From NCBI RefSeq assembly GCF_000002985.6, contig NC_003284.9:3534001-3598000 (forward strand): a stretch of DNA of 64,000 nucleotides, read 5' to 3'. The DNA is from Caenorhabditis elegans (taxonomy: Eukaryota > Nematoda > Chromadorea > Rhabditida > Rhabditidae). The notes under the pieces are model-generated. The model was not told where the DNA came from and did no database searches. It saw only the letters and a program-made list of their open reading frames with translations. Positions within the stretch are counted from its first letter, which is position 1; each line of letters starts with the position of its first letter. Below are positions 61,001 through 64,000 of this stretch, piece after piece. Made by a program: the position numbers and the translations under genes.

Positions 61001-62351
61001 CTGCTCCTTTTTGAGTTTTAACAACTTTCCTAAAAACATTTAACGTGTATTTATGATATTTTTATCTATAATTAAAAAATATTACAGTGGATTTTGTTTA
61101 TCCTGACGTGATTCGAAGCTTGTGTCCAATTCCTGAGAGACTGGAACATCTTCAGTAGTTGCTTCTGGTGCAGGGGTGCTGGGTCGAACTTTCTCATCAG
61201 AGAGGATTGAAGCTAAAATTTCTTATGTCATTTTGCAACCTTTCTGTCAAAAAGTCCCTTGAGACTTGTTTTCTTGTTCATGTTTGTTTTGTCAAGCTTC
61301 ATAGGTCAGAAAAGTAATAAAAGTGGTGAAAAAAGAGCAACAGAAATTTCTTTTCACAGATGTCGAACACATGTCATTTTAACGAACTCTTAGCAGACAC
61401 AAAAAGTTACACTTTTCGGAGGGACCGTATGAAACTTGATAATAGGGTCAGTAAACATGCTCTAATGTTTTAGTGGTACTTGTATAATTATGTACTTCAT
61501 TCTTAAAGTTGTAGTAATTTAAATTATTATTGCAGTTTTAAACCTCACTTCGAAAATTTTAGAAAATATTTTCTATGATATTTGGACGTTCCGCTTCCCA
61601 AAGACACATTAATTTTTAATCAGAAATTAATGGAAAAAAATTGTTAAAATCTAGAATGTTCGTTCCTTGCTACTTATGTAGATATGACGACAACTAACCT
61701 GTGGCACGTGGAGCCAAATCGCAAAACCTAACAACATAGTTGCGTTCCTCAATTCTAATCGCATTTATCAGTTGATTGTCATTCTCGATCAACGTGCTTC
61801 TTGTCAACCCGATTGGCTTGTTGAAAATCAAATCTTTACAGTTGAACTCATCACGAGATCGCAAACGGCAGCACATTGTTTGAATTCTGAAAAAAAAAAA
61901 CATTGGAAACAGTTGTTGTGTATTAAGAGCTATAAATTATTTCAAACCTTGTGTCAGAAAGTCTGGTGATTCCGGCAAGATACTCTCTTGGGCCACATGT
62001 GAATGTCGTGTTGTCATCGAGAATCGGGTCAATCATTTGTGAATAGTGACAGTCTTCGCGCTCAATTTCAGCAATGCCGACTGGGATGTTGACCCAAGGA
62101 TACAAGTCTTCAACTGTTTCGCAAGACAAATCGAATACCACATCCTGACGCTTTTGACCTACAGATTCTACCATTCGAACAGCCAATTCTGTTGCTGCAG
62201 CCTGGAAATTTTGATAGATATGTGATATTATCAAAAAAGCGTGACTTACTCGTTTTGGGCATTCTATTCTAAAGTTATCAAATGGCGATGATACAAAAAC
62301 ATTTTTACAGGCTACCGTAGACACCAAGGTTAGAAGCAAGAATAGCTTCAT
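55042..62351 (-). CDS. Predicted secreted extracellular-matrix-type protein, 870 aa
   Basis: Seventeen exons in agreeing phase, 5' to 3': 62250-62351, 61948-62201, 61699-61886, 61086-61212, 60813-61029, 59825-60080, 59648-59775, 59498-59599, 59073-59174, 58732-58976, 58297-58483, 58161-58253, 57254-57389, 57123-57188, 56947-57077, 55665-55770, 55042-55214. A signal peptide (MKLFLLLTLVSTVAC) leads into a region to about residue 181 with paired cysteines (FTCGPREYLAGITRLSDTR, MCCRLRSRDEFNC) that loosely recalls dermatopontin repeats. A long disordered part follows, acidic and Pro/Thr-rich, with mucin-like TTTTEEPTTTTEEST and basic RRR/RTRP patches that could be proteolytic sites. The last 57 residues carry six Cys (C-x15-C-x11-C-x5-C-x10-CC). 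Role in cuticle or matrix is inference. Least certain is the GTTCGT donor at 57122; other junctions are standard. Confidence 0.75.
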
Positions 62352-63288
62352 CGCTGCAAAAATTGGCACGATTGTCGATTGGCAAATTGGATGCCGCGCC
62401 GATTTTTAAAGGATCGTAAATGTGAGGAAAAAAGTGCTGTACAGGATAGGAGATACGGATGGAAAACCAGGAGATAGAGGGAACAAGATAGATGGACAGA
62501 TAACGAAAGAGAAAGGCGGAGTGAGGGTGCTTGGTGGCCGAGAAAAAGTTGTGCGAGCGCTACTTGCCCTGTGGGCTTTCTAGTGAAATGTGGATGATGA
62601 TGATGATGATGATGATGCTGATGATGTCGGGGAGTGTCCAGATTCGAGACGACGACGCCGCGGACGGATGATAACAGGCCAAACGCGGTCAGTTTATGCG
62701 CGTTCCGCGTAAACACATGATAATCGGCGACGCAAGGGATGATGGAGAAGCAACTGAATAGAATCAAAGCATTCTTGGATATTTGAGAGAAATAGATGAA
62801 TATGGCACTTCAATCAAATTTATAGTGAATGAGTGATATAACAAATTTGATATGTATCTTAAACGTAGGATGATGTGAAATTTGGTAGAAATAGATTTCA
62901 TTACTACGTTAATTTTTGAATTGCTAGTGAATCTATTCCTTGTAACAAACAAAACAGAAACAAAAAGAAAAATTGAAAATCTAAAAGCTGAGTATCGAAA
63001 CCACTTGAAACTGATTAATCCTTAATACCAAATGATACTATTTTCTGGGTCACAGTTTTCCTCCTCTCGGGAAGTGATAGATAGGGAAAAAATGTGGTCA
63101 CAGGTGAATTGGAAGGATGCGAAAGTTTCATGAAAGCGAAACTTGTCTGATTGACCCGGTTAAAAAGGAAGATGCTGCGGTTGCCGCGCATCGGGGGTCA
63201 ATTATACTTTTGTCGGGAAGAAAGAGTTCATCACCTTTCTTGCGTTAATCATTAATCAATTTGAACTTTCGATTTCTATATTAAAACC
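62352..63288. other. Intergenic region upstream of the secreted-protein gene
   Basis: Contains the presumed promoter of the minus-strand gene starting at 62351. The 62440-62760 block is less AT-rich and includes a GAT microsatellite. No supported exon. Confidence 0.5.
62593..62626. repeat. GAT trinucleotide microsatellite
   Basis: Eight GAT units, one GCT interruption, then two more. On the minus strand an open frame reads it as polyhistidine, but that frame has no other support. Confidence 0.9.
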
Positions 63289-63294
63289 TTTATT
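63289..63294 (-). terminator. cgr-1: Poly(A) signal of cgr-1
   Basis: AATAAA on the minus strand about 127 bases after the stop; another candidate lies near 63310. Confidence 0.45.
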
Positions 63295-63420
63295 CACAGA
63301 AAACCGAGTTTTTATTCATTTTACTCATTTGATTCACAACCTTAAAATGTCAGTGATATATAAAAATTCCCAATTACAAAACAAAAATGATAGGACCATA
63401 ACAGTTATGAAATCTATAAA

Positions 63421-64000
63421 TTATTCCAAGACAATCTTATACTTCACATCTTTGCCGAAGAATGTTCCATGCGAATTGTTGAAAATGAACACATATTCCC
63501 CAGTTTCCTCAATTTTGAAGGATCCAATTTCCGGATGAAACTCTGTGAGGCAGCGGAAAACTGGCCAGACCTGAAAATTAAATCATTGTGCAAAAAAAAA
63601 TGTTAGCAAACAGGCTAATTCTACATTGATAAGAAATTGTGACTATGACTTTCAAAAATATATATTGGTCATGCTCTTGTCCACATGCAGAGTGGACAGT
63701 GAAACTTGTCGAATCTTAATGTAAATATGATAAGCAAATGGAAATTAAAACTGACTACTCGGCCGTCCTTCTCAATGCTAAAGTCGATGTCTCCACTGCT
63801 AACACGCCATAGCCAATGGAAATACTTTCCGCTTTCTCCGTACATTTTTATCTGAAAATAAAAAAACAGTTGTGCGTGTCTTGAAGAATTTGGTTAACCT
63901 CAGTTTTCGACCTCGCTGGAACAGCAATTTTGGTTCGGTCTCCTTCAAGTTTGTGAGAGTCAGCATACCTAAAACATGAAGTGCTTATACAGTGGTAAGA
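63421..64000 (-). CDS. cgr-1: CRAL-TRIO/GOLD domain protein, 3' end only
   Basis: Three terminal exons: 63899-63968, 63759-63851 and 63421-63570; phases agree and the acceptor at 63968 shows that the gene continues past the window edge. The visible 103 or so residues form the C-terminal GOLD beta-sandwich: a hydrophilic lead (YADSHKLEGDRTKIAV), an aromatic core (YFHWLWRVSSGDIDFSI), and the closing strands (TGEYVFIFNNSHGTFFGKDV) with the typical N-S-H turn and a final YKIVLE. GOLD domains follow CRAL-TRIO lipid-binding domains in Sec14-like proteins. The name rests on neighbourhood and recall: CGR-1 is a CRAL-TRIO/GOLD protein known as a suppressor of activated Ras. A different Sec14-like gene is possible. 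Confidence 0.7.

Noticed and set aside
62348..62767. Minus-strand frame with a polyhistidine run upstream of the secreted-protein gene
   Set aside because: The His run is a GAT/ATC microsatellite and the signal peptide starting at 62351 is a much better start.

Overview
The window reads as nuclear DNA of a Caenorhabditis nematode, almost certainly the C. elegans X chromosome. It is AT-rich, introns are mostly short with TTTCAG-type acceptors, start codons often sit just after trans-splice-like acceptors, and several proteins match worm genes I recognise (glycogenin gyg-1, the C2+RGS protein rgs-7, two tandem yolk-protein genes of the vit-3/vit-4 pair, choline kinase-like ckc-1, and the 3' end of the CRAL-TRIO/GOLD gene cgr-1). 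Names come from recall of protein sequences; no database search was run. Exon models were built by hand and checked by reading-frame phase across every junction.

Layout: 1-3641 is non-coding DNA upstream of gyg-1 (3642-6622, +, 8 exons, 429 aa). rgs-7 spans 8631-23160 (+, 15 exons, about 820 aa) and has three extra candidate first exons inside its large introns, all in the same splice phase. After a convergent gap with a local 78-bp repeat come two near-identical vitellogenin genes on the minus strand (24893-29965 and 33458-38540, each 6 exons and 1603 codons), lying in a direct duplication of about 5.2 kb whose copies are 8.57 kb apart. A possible 55-aa trans-spliced gene (32901-33068, +) lies between them. 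A 150-aa unrecognised gene (38887-39806, -) sits directly upstream of the second vit gene. ckc-1 is at 42614-44726 (+, 6 exons, 342 aa).

From 44.7 to 51.9 kb I find no supportable gene; this stretch holds three poly-C tracts (11, 16 and 20 C). A single-exon 211-aa unknown protein follows at 51957-52592 (+). A long minus-strand gene (55042-62351, 17 exons, 870 aa) encodes a predicted secreted protein with a cysteine-containing, weakly dermatopontin-like N-terminus, a long acidic/Thr-Pro-rich middle and a six-cysteine C-terminus. The window ends in the last three exons of cgr-1 (63421-63968, -).

The genes are functionally unrelated: glycogen priming, G-protein signalling, yolk provisioning, phospholipid synthesis and probable extracellular matrix. 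The most informative structures are the mosaic divergence between the two vit copies (signs of partial gene conversion), the phase-matched alternative first exons of rgs-7 (one with a GC donor), and the unrecognised genes at 32.9, 38.9-39.8, 52 and 55-62 kb.
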